This document shows, piece after piece, positions 1-11,544 of a DNA stretch of 64,000 nt. The notes beneath the pieces are model-generated. The model worked only from the letters and a program-made list of their open reading frames with translations, did not search any database and was not told where the DNA came from. The stretch comes from Raphanus sativus. Its lineage: Eukaryota; Streptophyta; Magnoliopsida; Brassicales; Brassicaceae. The DNA lies in the NCBI RefSeq assembly GCF_000801105.2, contig NC_079516.1, positions 1,116,001-1,180,000 on the forward strand. The letters are read 5' to 3'. The position numbers and the translations under genes are program-made. Within the stretch, counting starts at the first letter, position 1. Each line of letters opens with the position of its first letter.

Positions 1-430
1 TAAGCCACTTCAGCAATGCTGGAAATGTAGCCAGACCATATGGATACCAATTTAATTTTGCTTATTCAGAATCAAACCATACAAAAGAAATTTGAAAACT
101 GAATCCAAACCGGTTATAGATCGTCAAACCCATAAAACATCAAATATTTTAGGAAAATAAAAAAGGATTCCAGCTAATATATGTTCGTGAAGAAATCGAA
201 GTTAAACCGGATTATTTATGAAAACCGAACAAACACTTTAACAAGTTGGTTTGGTTCGGTTATCTGAAAAAACCTACTTAAAAGAGTTAGAAGGTTCCGA
301 CTTGCGTTTCGACAAAGTCCAGGTAACTCAAAGAAGTGGCCGAAACCCTAATCGATCGAGATCATCCAACGTTGTTTAAGAGTTGTGTTACTAATCTCAT
401 CAGATCAAACTCTTGAATCTCTCCCCGAAA
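1..430. other. Upstream region of TIM14
   Basis: No coding region is supported here. The last 130 bases before the ATG are a pyrimidine-rich leader typical of a plant 5' UTR. The first 290 bases are AT-rich and show no recognisable element. Confidence 0.5.
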
Positions 431-1253
431 ATGGTAATAAATTGACATGCGTCTCTTCTTATTTTCTTGGTTTCTTCAGCTCTTTATTGATTTTTTTTAC
501 TGATTGGTTCTGTAAAAATCATTTTGATGAAACTGAGAGCATCCATCTTTTATCTTTTTGATTCGATTAAGAGTGTCGAAAAAGAATCTCCTTTTTGTTC
601 TTTCCTACAGTGATAAGTTCAGTTCTTGTTGCTTGCTCTGTTGTGTGAGTCACCACTAAACAGTTTCTTCTTCTCAAATTTTTGTAATTGCGTTTCTCCA
701 GGTTGCACCGATACTTGCAGGCGTTGCGGTTGCTGCAGCTGCTTATGCTGGTAAATACGGAATCGAGGCGTGGCAAGCGTTCAAGGCAAGACCACCAAGG
801 CCTAAGTTCCGCAAGTTCTACGAAGGTGGTTTCCAAGCTGCTATGACTCGGAGAGAAGCTGCTCTTATTCTCGGTGTTAGGTTTGTTTCTTATGTGTCTT
901 TACCCTCAGTCATAAACTCTGGTAACTAAAAGAACTAACTTACTTTGAGATTCATTGGTAAACGATCATCAATAGACATTATTAGCTATGTCCTCTTACT
1001 CAAAGGTTTACTGTTCTGTTTTCCATATGATTTTTTGGTTCATTTTATAATTGTGGCTTGATACATTTTTTTTTTTACATGTGGTGGTGTGAACAGGGAG
1101 AGTGTAGCGGCGGAGAAGGTGAAGGAAGCTCACAGGAGAGTGATGGTGGCTAACCATCCAGATGCAGGAGGAAGCCATTACCTTGCGTCTAAGATCAACG
1201 AAGCTAAAGACATGATGCTTGGCAAATCCAAGAGCTCTGGCTCTCCGTTTTGA
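431..1253 (+). CDS. TIM14: TIM14/PAM18-type J-protein of the mitochondrial import motor
   Basis: Three exons: 431-433, 702-880 and 1097-1253, giving 112 residues. Exon 1 is only the ATG codon, followed at once by a GT donor. The joined frame is open and ends in TGA. The product has a hydrophobic Ala-rich N-terminal segment (residues 4-18, one membrane anchor), a basic linker, and a C-terminal J domain with the HPD motif at residues 81-83 that stimulates the ATPase of mitochondrial Hsp70. In the family this protein sits in the inner membrane on the TIM23 channel and drives matrix import as part of the PAM motor. Length and order match plant TIM14, and DnaJC15/DNAJC19-like is the same family. 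It heads the collinear block and looks intact. Family assignment is certain; which of the Arabidopsis paralogues it matches is inferred from gene order. Confidence 0.93.
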
Positions 1254-2145
1254 AACTTTTTTTTTTTGGTGAGATTGAGTTATTGGTCTATCAGGAAGAA
1301 GGGTGATCAGACGTTGATGTATGTTTCTTAGGTAGATTAGAATGTAGGAACCAAATTGGAAGTCACTCTAGTTCGATTATCTAATTATGTTTTCTTTTTT
1401 TTTGGGACAGAAGTTATCCTTTCAGATTGAATAAGTGTTAGCAAGTTAGAGTGTTATTCATCATTAAATTCAATAGAATCTGATCTGAACATAATTTTAT
1501 AGTATTGAATAATGAAGATATAAGTTATATGAAATAAAAATCTCAAATTAATCATTTCCAATATGGCACGAATAGTTAAAATAATTTATTTAATTTATTT
1601 TATAAATAATAGGCAATTTTTATATTTCGAGTTGGAAATGAAAGCGAACATTCGAATAACCTTAAATGCTAAATGTTTTCTATGATTTTAGGTGGTTTTG
1701 CTTATTTATCATGTTCTCCATAACATATTATTTACATATGTTTAATATTATATTTAGTTTAGTAATATTAAATTGATTATATTTTAATATATAGTCACAT
1801 AATATATAATCACCCAGAATTTTATATTTCATTATTATCTAAAAAGATTATATATGATGTTATCCAAAACTTCATGGTTCCGGGTGGTATATGTTACCTC
1901 GCCGGCTCTTGGCTCTGTTTAGGGTATGCAAATCCGATGTGTAAAATGTTGTTGGATCTAATATTAATCTACCAGATGATAAAAAAAAAAAAGATGTTAT
2001 CCAAAACTATTTTACATCATATTATATAAATCCATATTTACTAGGTTGCTGTAAAGTTAAAATCCATATAATATCAAGGGGAAGAATAAATAATATCATA
2101 AGAGTTGAAACCCAAAGTCTACAAGGAATGAAGCCTTGATAACAC
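1254..2145. other. Intergenic AT-rich stretch
   Basis: The first 180 bases are the probable TIM14 3' UTR. The rest is strongly AT-rich and holds no gene or bounded repeat that I can support. Confidence 0.5.
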
Positions 2146-3291
2146 TTACAAAGGCGTCACATTCTCTACAAAGTTCAGATAGGTGGTAACTTGAAAATTA
2201 TGATGCCCAAACTCTCCAAATCCCTCAATATCGAGTCTTGTACAAGTCTCCCTCTCCATATTGTAAAAGAAAAGGTGGAAATTAGGGATTAGTTGACCAA
2301 ACGGCATAAACACAATATCACCTGCACTAGTGATTCCAACAATGTAATAGTTGTCCCCGATCTTCTCATTGTATAAATGAGACAACACACACATACTTCC
2401 GGACCATTTATGTTTTTCAGCATCTTCTAGAACCCACAACACAAGTTTTTGCCCGTAGCTGTTGGAGAACTTATATGCACCTAACTTACCTTTGTAGTTG
2501 AATAAAGAGACATTATGCATATCACGATCTAGCTCAATAAAACTAAACTTTTCAAACCTAAAGTCAAAGCAAACTATCACACGAGATTTTGATTCTTTAA
2601 AGTAAGCTCCGTAATACAAAACACCATTGATGCATACTTGACCATATTGACCAGCATGTCCGCGTTTGCATTCAATAGTGGATCTTCGTTTTCTATTCCC
2701 AAATGTCACAACATGGTTGTGTCTTCCATTAATGGCCAGAAACAACACTTTAAACTGTTTGTTGATCGGATCGTAACCAACGTAGGTCTTTCTAGTATGT
2801 GTGGCTTTCACTTTGGCTAAGTCTGTGAACTCTCCCGTGACGGGGTTACAAGCAAACCTTCTTCTTTCTATTCCCGGTCCATGTAGACAGACTAATCCAC
2901 TGGATAAGTCGTCACGGGTTTTCGTTGTAAAATGTTTGGGAAAATCTTTGTAACGTGTAGCTACAAGGGAATAGTTGTCACCATGATCTAGTTCTAGATT
3001 TTGAGGTTGAGGTGAAGAGTAGATGAATAGCTTGTCTTCTACGTTGAAGGTGAATAAAAGCCGTGGACGAGTTAAAGACCTAGTGAGGAATAACTCTGTG
3101 AAGTCATGACGGCAAAGTATAGATCCCCAGAACTTAGATACACAACGAAACCTAGCTATAGATTCTGCTGGGACTCTAGAGAATATATCGATGAGGAGAT
3201 CAGCGGGGATTGGATCTGAGTATGCTCTTACTGAATTTGAAGGTTTCTTTATCAATAGATCCTTTGAGAACTGCTCCTCCACATTTTTCAT
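2146..3291 (-). CDS. F-box protein with F-box-associated (FBA type 3) domain
   Basis: A single uninterrupted exon of 381 residues. The F-box lies at about residues 28-72: it begins at IPADLLIDIFSRVPAES and continues with the RFRCVSKFW signature that contacts SKP1. The rest fits the F-box-associated beta-propeller-like region with its usual landmarks (SGLVCLHG, CNPVTGEF, GYDP near 130-175, and a C-terminal CFDFR/ELD region). Such proteins are substrate receptors of SCF ubiquitin ligases; the target cannot be read from sequence. The family is very large and fast-evolving in crucifers. I recall no such gene between TIM14 and the alpha/beta hydrolase in A. thaliana, so this looks like a lineage-specific copy. 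The start gives a complete F-box and follows a short leader. Confidence 0.9.
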   Translation of the reverse strand: MKNVEEQFSKDLLIKKPSNSVRAYSDPIPADLLIDIFSRVPAESIARFRCVSKFWGSILCRHDFTELFLTRSLTRPRLLFTFNVEDKLFIYSSPQPQNLELDHGDNYSLVATRYKDFPKHFTTKTRDDLSSGLVCLHGPGIERRRFACNPVTGEFTDLAKVKATHTRKTYVGYDPINKQFKVLFLAINGRHNHVVTFGNRKRRSTIECKRGHAGQYGQVCINGVLYYGAYFKESKSRVIVCFDFRFEKFSFIELDRDMHNVSLFNYKGKLGAYKFSNSYGQKLVLWVLEDAEKHKWSGSMCVLSHLYNEKIGDNYYIVGITSAGDIVFMPFGQLIPNFHLFFYNMERETCTRLDIEGFGEFGHHNFQVTTYLNFVENVTPL

Positions 3292-4364
3292 GGCGGTTGA
3301 TTCAAGCCCTAGCTAGAGTCACCTTAATTCAGAGGTTACACGACTTCGGCGGCTTACGTTATTTAACCTAACTTAAACTAAAATTACTAGTATATTAGGT
3401 GTTTTGTCCCCTGCATGCTTAATAATTTTATAAAAATTAAAGATAAATATCTTATCAATTCAAAAACCATTATAAGAAATTATTTTCATGCTTTAGAAAT
3501 ATTTAATAATTAACTAAAAATATATTTTTTGATTGGTGGTATTTTTGAAAAATAGTACTTAACTTATGATATTTCTAACCATTTATCTGAATGTAACATG
3601 AATGAATTTCATTAATTTTACAGTCATTATTATCTAAAAATATTCTATATTTATTATTATTGGTGTTATCCAAAATATTTTACACCATAATAATTTAAAA
3701 ATAAATATAAATACATATATATAATTTTATGTATATATGGATGTTTTGAAATTTATTTTACGTGATAAAACACCTAGTTGTAAATAGTTTTAAGTAAAAA
3801 AAATTTGTTACAAAACATAAGTAGTATTCATAATTTTAGGTAATTTTTATTTTTATTGGGTATACTATGACCAATGAAATAATATATATTTATCTATGAT
3901 TGGTTTAATACACTTAATTTATATATCAAATGCTACTTTTGGAAAAAATAATAATTTTCTTAATATTTATGTATTCACCTAAAACAACCCTACTTAGAAA
4001 AACAGAGGGTGTATTAGCTTTCCTGATCCAAACATAAATTTTCTAGATTCTGATTGGTGGAATTGTATCAACCGTTTCACTTAGGCTCAGTTCAACAGAG
4101 AACTAAACAAAGAAAAAGAATCGAAATTGCTGCTTCAAAAAGAAATCCACTTGGCACTCTTTGTAGTGCTACATAGTGATCATAAAATGAAGTATTGGTT
4201 CTTTATAACCTATATATCAAATGTGAAAGTTTCAACCAAGAAAAGAAAAAGCAAGAAAGCATCCTCTTGGTGTTATTTACACAGTTCTTTATGATGGAAG
4301 TAAGTTCCAGAAACAACGTGTTTTTTTTTCTTTTCTATAGTTCTATAACTCTGTTTACTTAACC
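3292..4364. other. Intergenic AT-rich stretch
   Basis: No gene. About 1 kb of AT-rich sequence, with a possible small inverted-repeat element at 3396-3776 (ends TTAGGTGTTTTGTC and GATAAAACACCTA, no convincing target duplication). The right part is probably the 3' UTR of the alpha/beta hydrolase. Confidence 0.4.
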
Positions 4365-6402
4365 TTAAGTAGTACTAATGTTGGATGAACCGGTCTCCGG
4401 TTGATCCGGTTTATAGGTTTCTGTTCTTTGCTCTGTTAACTCTATCAGACCTTGAGGTTCTCCAAATAGAGCAGAGAATATCTTCTTGTGACACTCATCA
4501 CAGAAAAAGAAGTAAGAGAAGTGTCCTTCGTTTGGTAGTCTATGCACCGTTGCTTCTGGTATGACCCGGCTAATGTAATCCGTCACCGAAGGTGGTGCAA
4601 CCCGGTCCTCCATACCCTATGTGACCACAAGCAAAAAAATGTAAAACTCATAACTCGGAAAAAGGATCCTTAAGATGGAGGCTTTTAGAGACAAACCTGC
4701 CATACGTGTATGGGTTTCCCAAACCCAACAAGCTCACATTCCGCTTCGCTGTACATCGACATAAGCCAAGAAAGTACCCCGTTGGTTCTACACTTCTTCT
4801 GCAACCGGAAGTCAGGAAGACTAAACCCCCAGTTTGACACGTGTAACACGGCTTCTTCCACGAATGGCTTTGCGGTTCCTTGGCGTGTAGACTCTTCCAC
4901 GTTCCTTTGGTAATGTTCTTCAAAGACTGGTTCTCTCATCACATGTTTGTCCTGAAGGTAGAACTGTGTTTAGTTTGTGGAAGAGACCCTTTGATATATA
5001 TATATATATATATATAAAGACTTTTACCTTCTCTCCTAATGAGATTGACATCCAGTGATCCAGAGGCTGAAGATAACCGGAGAGGAAGGACCTGCGGTAG
5101 AAGAAAGGAAGAAGACTCGGCCACCTACGAGCCAAAAAGTACATTAACTTCCTCTTTCTTAGCCACTGCTCCCACGTTTTCGCCGTCTCTTCCTTACTCA
5201 TGCTCGCCTCATACGGATTGATCATAGGAGATATCATGGCAACTCCTGTTAAGATTCATAAATACACAATAATTGAGTGATCAATAGTCTCTGATGCATT
5301 CAAAATCTTATTTTTTTAAAAAATAAATGTTACCAGCTATTCTGTCAGGAAAGTATCTCATCGCAGACCAAACATGCATACTACCACTGGAATATCCGAG
5401 TAACCAGAACTTCTCAGTAATCCCAAGAGCAGAAGCTAGATCAATCATATCCGAAGCTGATGAGCTAAGGTTCCTACCACGATGAGGATCACTCTCTCCA
5501 AACCCTGGAAGATCATATGATACTAGACGGACACCATAGTCCTTGAGCAACGAGTCTTTCACTCCAGGTATACCTTTCATTAGAGGCCCCAAAAAAAAAA
5601 AATCAGATTAGTAAAAGAAGTAGAAAGTGAATAAATAAAAAGAAGTTTTTATTTATTTATTTACATTACCTGCGAGACGAGAGGACATAAAAGAATGAGG
5701 AACGATCAAAGAGTATCTAGCTCTGTCGGATGAAACACCAAGCTCCTGATAAGCTAAATATCTACCGTCAGGTAGTTCCACGCGTCTTGCACCGGGAGGA
5801 TGGACACGGAGTTTCTTTAACACGGTGACTGGTGTTTCATTGTCGGAACCAAAACTCAATGCTGCATTTTCAACAGTTGGATAATGTCAGAGAAAGCATA
5901 CAAAGCCTCTTGCACTAACAGACACAACACAACAACCTCAGAAACTTCTAAAAGATTCGCAACCAAAGACAGCTTTAAAAGTGATAACAATACCTGCGAG
6001 AGCAATGAGAAAGACGAAGAAGATGACAGGCCAGGCGTGAGCGGGATCACGATCCTCAGGCAAGTACTCGTTGAGGAAGCTCAGCTTAGCAGCTGGTTTA
6101 CGGAGCTTACGCACCACGACCGAGTCTTCGCTGACCAGAGTCTGCTGCGCGACGTCCTTGCATCCCACGGCGAGATCCATAAGCATCTCTCCCCATGACT
6201 TCAGAAAGCCTTTGACCTGGTCCTTCAGACTCTCGGCTGGTTCGGATCCGGATCCGGATCCATCCACCACCGACCCGAAAGGTGTGCTGTTTGACCTGGA
6301 ATCTTGACCGATGGGAGATCCGTCGTCATATTGGACTCCTCCGTCCATGAGACTTGCTAACTCTTCCTGCCACGTAGGCACTCCTCTCCGCATCTCATCC
6401 AT
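4365..6402 (-). CDS. Alpha/beta-hydrolase superfamily protein with N-terminal membrane segment
   Basis: Six exons on the minus strand: 5994-6402, 5670-5861, 5334-5573, 5028-5245, 4697-4951 and 4365-4616, joining in frame to 521 residues. All junctions are GT-AG. The start at 6402 is the first real ATG; the frame is open a few codons further up but has no ATG there. Residues 122-136 form a hydrophobic segment (WPVIFFVFLIALA) that probably anchors the protein in a membrane. The hydrolase fold follows: DLPGFGESD near 221-229, nucleophile elbow GYSSG at 260-264 (Ser262), and a late His in NEGHFSY (His470). The substrate is unknown. Position next to RPS23 and TIM14 matches the collinear Arabidopsis gene. 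Intron 4 carries a TA dinucleotide run near 4998-5015. The gene shares a promoter region with RPS23, head to head. Confidence 0.9.
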
Positions 6403-6948
6403 CAAAGAAAACAACAATCAACACACAAAGAGCGCGAGGAGAGGAGAGAACATGGCGAGAGTGAGCTGCAACTGACACCTTTTCTTACAAGCGTGAACTT
6501 CAAGCTCACTTTCTCTATCTATATTTAAATATATATAATAATTTTACTTTTTTTAATTAAAATAATGTTGTAACCGAAAGTTAACCAAGTTCTCCGCCAT
6601 TGACGAGCTTCTTCATCTCTTTCATCTTTGTTTTTTGTTTTGTTCTTTTTAATTGGGTTGTAATAAACTAATATTGACCGTTAGATCAAACATCGCCTTT
6701 AATGAAAAATGGACAGACGTGCATGTCGTGTTTTCGACGGAGAGGTACCGGCTGAACCGGTGCGTGTCGTGCGCTTTCTCTTGCTTCGCTTTGTGTGCCT
6801 TTTACCTGCTACACCCGGTTGCTACACCCGGTGTTTTGTTCAGAAGTTTGGCGTTTGGCTGACGTGGCGGATAGTGGTAGAGTGGTGGGGGTAGTCGGTC
6901 GGTGCACGTGACTCGGACAGGAATGTTTCTTCTCTCTCTCTCGTATAT

Positions 6949-7083
6949 TGGGCTTAATGGGCCAACATTTTATTGGGCTGTAATAATGAAATAACTTATA
7001 GGAGACCGGTTAATACCAAACCGGGTTTGAATACAATTGATTGACAAGCCTATATATAATTTATCTCTTAGCTTTAGGGTTTC
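6949..7083 (+). promoter_or_regulatory. RPS23 promoter: site II elements, TATA box and telo-box
   Basis: Three site II-type motifs (TTGGGCTT, TGGGCC, TTGGGCT) cluster at 6949-6980. A TATATATAAT box is at about 7051-7060 and a telo-box TTTAGGGTTT at 7074-7083, ending 77 bases before the ATG. This combination is the known signature of plant ribosomal protein genes, bound by TCP and telo-box factors. The order on this strand points to RPS23, although the same 500-base gap also serves the divergent hydrolase. Confidence 0.75.
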
Positions 7084-7160
7084 TCTCTAACGAACTCAAA
7101 GGTCGAGCCTTTTCGCAGTTGCAGCAGCATCTCTGTTCCGTCTATCTCGCCGTCGTCAAC

Positions 7161-8119
<959 letters not shown>

Positions 8120-8760
8120 AGACTCCTACTGCTTCTAATGGATTTTGATATTTGAAACACTCCTCTGTTCTACTTAAAGATAATCTGTTTGGATCCAGTT
8201 GACTCTTTTTGAGTATTCTCTCCTCCTCCACTAGAGCTTCCTCATTTTCTCTTTTATTTTACCACTCTCAATATGTCTCACATAATCCTATTGAAACCTT
8301 GTTTTGAAATGTTAATCTTCTAAGTTTTCACAGATCGTATATAACTGTAATATTCTCAGTTGTTTCTACATGTTGCTTGAATTTATAACCAAGGTCTTCT
8401 TCTGATTAGTAAGTTATTTCATAGCCACGATACATTCCAGTGCGATACATGGTCCTTTATTCATCTTTTGCTTTTATGTGATTACAATAATATACACATT
8501 ATTGCTAGAGTACACACTCAGAAAGTCACATATTGTGTTAACCATCTCTCAAGGCTCCTAAACCTCAAGAATAAGAGGAGCGCAAGCAATCCGATGCTTT
8601 TTGGATATGAACTTTAAACATACCCTCTGGGTTGAGGAAATGGAGGAAGTCTCCATAGTATGTATACGCTTGTATTTGATTAAAAGCATAATTATAAACT
8701 TCCATTAGAACAATGATACAAAGTTTTTTATTAATGAAAATGTATATGCCTTAACAGGTT
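8120..8760. other. Convergent 3' flanks of RPS23 and the DC1 gene
   Basis: No gene is supported. This is AT-rich 3' UTR and spacer sequence between two convergent genes. Confidence 0.5.
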
Positions 8761-10863
8761 TCAAAAGTTGTGGTGACATTCTAAAGAGCAAATGTATACA
8801 ACATGTTCGCCCATGGAAAGCTTAAGAACCGAAGGGAGTTTGCATCGAGAGTTGCACACAAAACAAAGTTGTCTACAACTAGAGTTGTTGGACACCACTT
8901 GTCCATTGGAGCTTGTCGCGGAGCCTTCCTTGATAAAAGAGCACGTAAAATCGTAGCCAAGATGAACAAACGAACCTGGCATGATGTATGAGAAGTCTCC
9001 AAAAACGCATGAAATATGCAAAACCACTCCACAGTCGTTGCATGTGTAGAAACCTCTCTTTGGATACACTTTTGTTTCACATGACTCGCACCAATATGTT
9101 TCATCCGCGTTCATGTCACCATATGACAAGAAGAGAGGATGATCATCGTATCTGCTTTTCATTACCTTTTCAGGTAAAAGAGCACACTTGCCGTCCAACA
9201 TATAGCCTTCACACTCATCACAAATAAAGAAACAGTTTATTATCCCCTTCCCGCATCTACTACACCATTTGCCAGAACTAGAGTAGTATAAAGGATGTGG
9301 ATGGCTTTCGTGCTCAATCGAATCTGATATCGAAGCACATCGTACATCTATTTTCACAGAACTCCCAGATTCATACCTGAAACCTGTGGAGTCCTGACGA
9401 CAAAACCAACACATAAATTTGAAGTGAGGATCTGTGTGAAGCGTGAATGGCAGGTTGTTGCACACGTGACGTTTGTTCCGTGGAAGGTTAGCACATTTTT
9501 CGTGGAGAACAAAATCGCATTGCTGTTGCTTGCAAATGTAGAACGGTTCTGCGCCGATCTGGAAGACGCATGCCTTGCATAGTGTGCTTTCAGGTAGAAT
9601 CATCATCCCATCCTTGTTGAACTGTAAGTGATGATGATCATGGCTGAAATGTCTTATGGTGTTAGCATCAATCACCTCGTAAGGCGGAATCTCCTCTTCT
9701 TCAGGGGTACCTTCCCGTTCGACCATGTCCCATACATCTTTTCTCGTTGCACATCTTGCATGAACAGCAAAAGTAGGACATTTCGAGCAAGTATAACCCC
9801 CATAGAATCCATCAACCTTTTGACGACAAACTTTGCATTTCCAGTTATGTCCATGTCCAAGACGAGGGGTGTAAGAGATGCGGTGATCATGGCGGTTGAT
9901 GTTTATGACGAGAGGTAAATCGATACAGTCGCGGTGGATCATGAAATTGCATTGAAGACAGAAATAAGGGCTTCGGTCACCCGGAGTCCCACAAGCATTG
10001 CAAGTAAAGTTCAAGAGTCTTGGAACAAGATGAAGCTCATGTTCATGTGTCTTGGCGCATTCGAGAGCAACCGGTGGTGGGTTTCCCATACATTCTCCGC
10101 ATATGCTGAAATTACAAACATCGCAGTGATGAACTTGGTGATACCGTTCATCGAACTCCTCCTTGCAAAGAAGACACTCTTTGTCGGCGTAATGAGGGAC
10201 TTCACCTTCAAGTGGCTTGAGTGGGTGTTGGGGATGGGAAATGTGGTATGTTTCACGACAATACACATGGATGACAAACTCTTTGCAGTCTTGACATCCA
10301 AAATGCAGGAGTTTCAGGTCTACGCTCTCCGCGCACACTTTGCAGATTCCCCCTTCAATCTCAACGTCGTCAGGAGGATCATCACAGACGAGTTTGAGTT
10401 GATGCTGGTGTCCGTAGGAATTTCCAGGAAGAACAAGTGGAATTGATCTCCTAGCGCACTCCAAACACAACTTGAAATCACATATCGTGCAGCGATAACC
10501 GACTTGGAAACTATCTCCACATGAGAAACATGTGTGTGTTTTGGAATGTTTTAAGGGAAGGGTGGGGATGATGAGTTCGAGAAGAGGGTGGTCGGGATGG
10601 AAAGAGTGGTTGATCTCTTTTAAGGGACTGGCACAATCTTTATGGAACACAGCTTCTTCGCACCCCAGCTCGTTGCAACGGTACCCTCCGTATACGTACG
10701 CTCTACGATTTAAATGGTCATTCGTTGGGCTGCTGCACACATCCGGGCTGCTGCATAACTCGCACAGAGTATAGGCAAATCGACTGAAAGGTATCAGAGG
10801 ATGCTCGTGAAGTTGTGGCAATTCTACTCTTTCCATGCTTAGCTGCTTACCTCCTGAATCCAT
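8761..10863 (-). CDS. DC1 (cysteine/histidine-rich C1) domain protein
   Basis: A single exon of 700 residues, without introns as is usual for the family. The chain is a string of DC1/C1-like zinc modules with repeated HxxxL...C..C...C..C...H..C spacing, for example HEHPLIPF, HPDHPLLE, HPQHPLKP and HEHELHLV, and pairs such as CSRCGKG and CNDCGVV. In animals C1 domains bind diacylglycerol; plant DC1 proteins are linked to stress and hormone signalling and their ligands are mostly unknown. The gene is intact. I recall no DC1 gene at this point of the A. thaliana block, so it probably arrived by duplication in this lineage. Many overlapping frames on both strands are shadows caused by the high Cys and His content. 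Confidence 0.92.
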   Translation of the reverse strand: MDSGGKQLSMERVELPQLHEHPLIPFSRFAYTLCELCSSPDVCSSPTNDHLNRRAYVYGGYRCNELGCEEAVFHKDCASPLKEINHSFHPDHPLLELIIPTLPLKHSKTHTCFSCGDSFQVGYRCTICDFKLCLECARRSIPLVLPGNSYGHQHQLKLVCDDPPDDVEIEGGICKVCAESVDLKLLHFGCQDCKEFVIHVYCRETYHISHPQHPLKPLEGEVPHYADKECLLCKEEFDERYHQVHHCDVCNFSICGECMGNPPPVALECAKTHEHELHLVPRLLNFTCNACGTPGDRSPYFCLQCNFMIHRDCIDLPLVININRHDHRISYTPRLGHGHNWKCKVCRQKVDGFYGGYTCSKCPTFAVHARCATRKDVWDMVEREGTPEEEEIPPYEVIDANTIRHFSHDHHHLQFNKDGMMILPESTLCKACVFQIGAEPFYICKQQQCDFVLHEKCANLPRNKRHVCNNLPFTLHTDPHFKFMCWFCRQDSTGFRYESGSSVKIDVRCASISDSIEHESHPHPLYYSSSGKWCSRCGKGIINCFFICDECEGYMLDGKCALLPEKVMKSRYDDHPLFLSYGDMNADETYWCESCETKVYPKRGFYTCNDCGVVLHISCVFGDFSYIMPGSFVHLGYDFTCSFIKEGSATSSNGQVVSNNSSCRQLCFVCNSRCKLPSVLKLSMGEHVVYICSLECHHNF

Positions 10864-11544
10864 TGCGCTCCTCTTTTGAGCTAGTTTGAAACTTGTTTCT
10901 TTCTTTTTTTTCTTTTCTCAGAACGTTCAAGTGGTTTTATGCTTTTACAGTCTGTGACCAAAAGAAAAAGAACCATATACCATTGGCCGAGTGTGTCGAG
11001 GAATATAATTAGGTGCATCATAACTTTCACGTGAGAGTGTCGGTGAGTGAGTAAAAGAAAAAAAAAAGAGGGCTTGTGTTGATTTTGATATGGGCCTTTG
11101 TTTTCTGAATATATTAAGTGGGCTTCCTTGGGTCCAAATTAATGTGTGCTTGGACAGGAAGCTTTTGGTGGCCTCAAGTGATTTAAATGTAAGCGGTCCT
11201 GACATTGGAACTCTGTCCCGCCGTGATAATTGCAATGATCTTGGGAAGTTTCTAGTTTGATCTCGTCTGCTCAGTCATTGATATTTTTTTTTCGTTGAAG
11301 AAGAAGGAAAGTCTTGATCTCTCATACAGTCTTTTATGTTGACAAGTCAATGATCAGTGATGGATTGTCTTACACTAAATGAAAATAGATATTTGTGGTA
11401 GGTAAGAGAGTGTCTTTGCTTCAATTTTTTCGTGAAGATAATTCGAATTCTTGTAGCCGTATCATTCATTATTATTTTGTATCATAGCTCAATGCATACT
11501 AGTGCAATACACAGAGTCCTTTTATTTTAATTGTTGTTTTACTT
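10864..11544. other. Spacer between DC1 gene and APX2
   Basis: Holds the DC1 gene leader and promoter on its left and the APX2 3' side on its right. No gene or clear repeat is seen. Confidence 0.45.

Noticed and set aside
3396..3776. Possible small inverted-repeat element
   Set aside because: The ends match over about 13 bases only and no target duplication could be defined.
6403..6417. Five extra codons before the alpha/beta hydrolase start
   Set aside because: The first of these codons is TTG; the first ATG is at 6402.
9628..10446. Plus-strand frames of 96 and 170 residues
   Set aside because: Shadows of the Cys/His-rich DC1 gene on the other strand.
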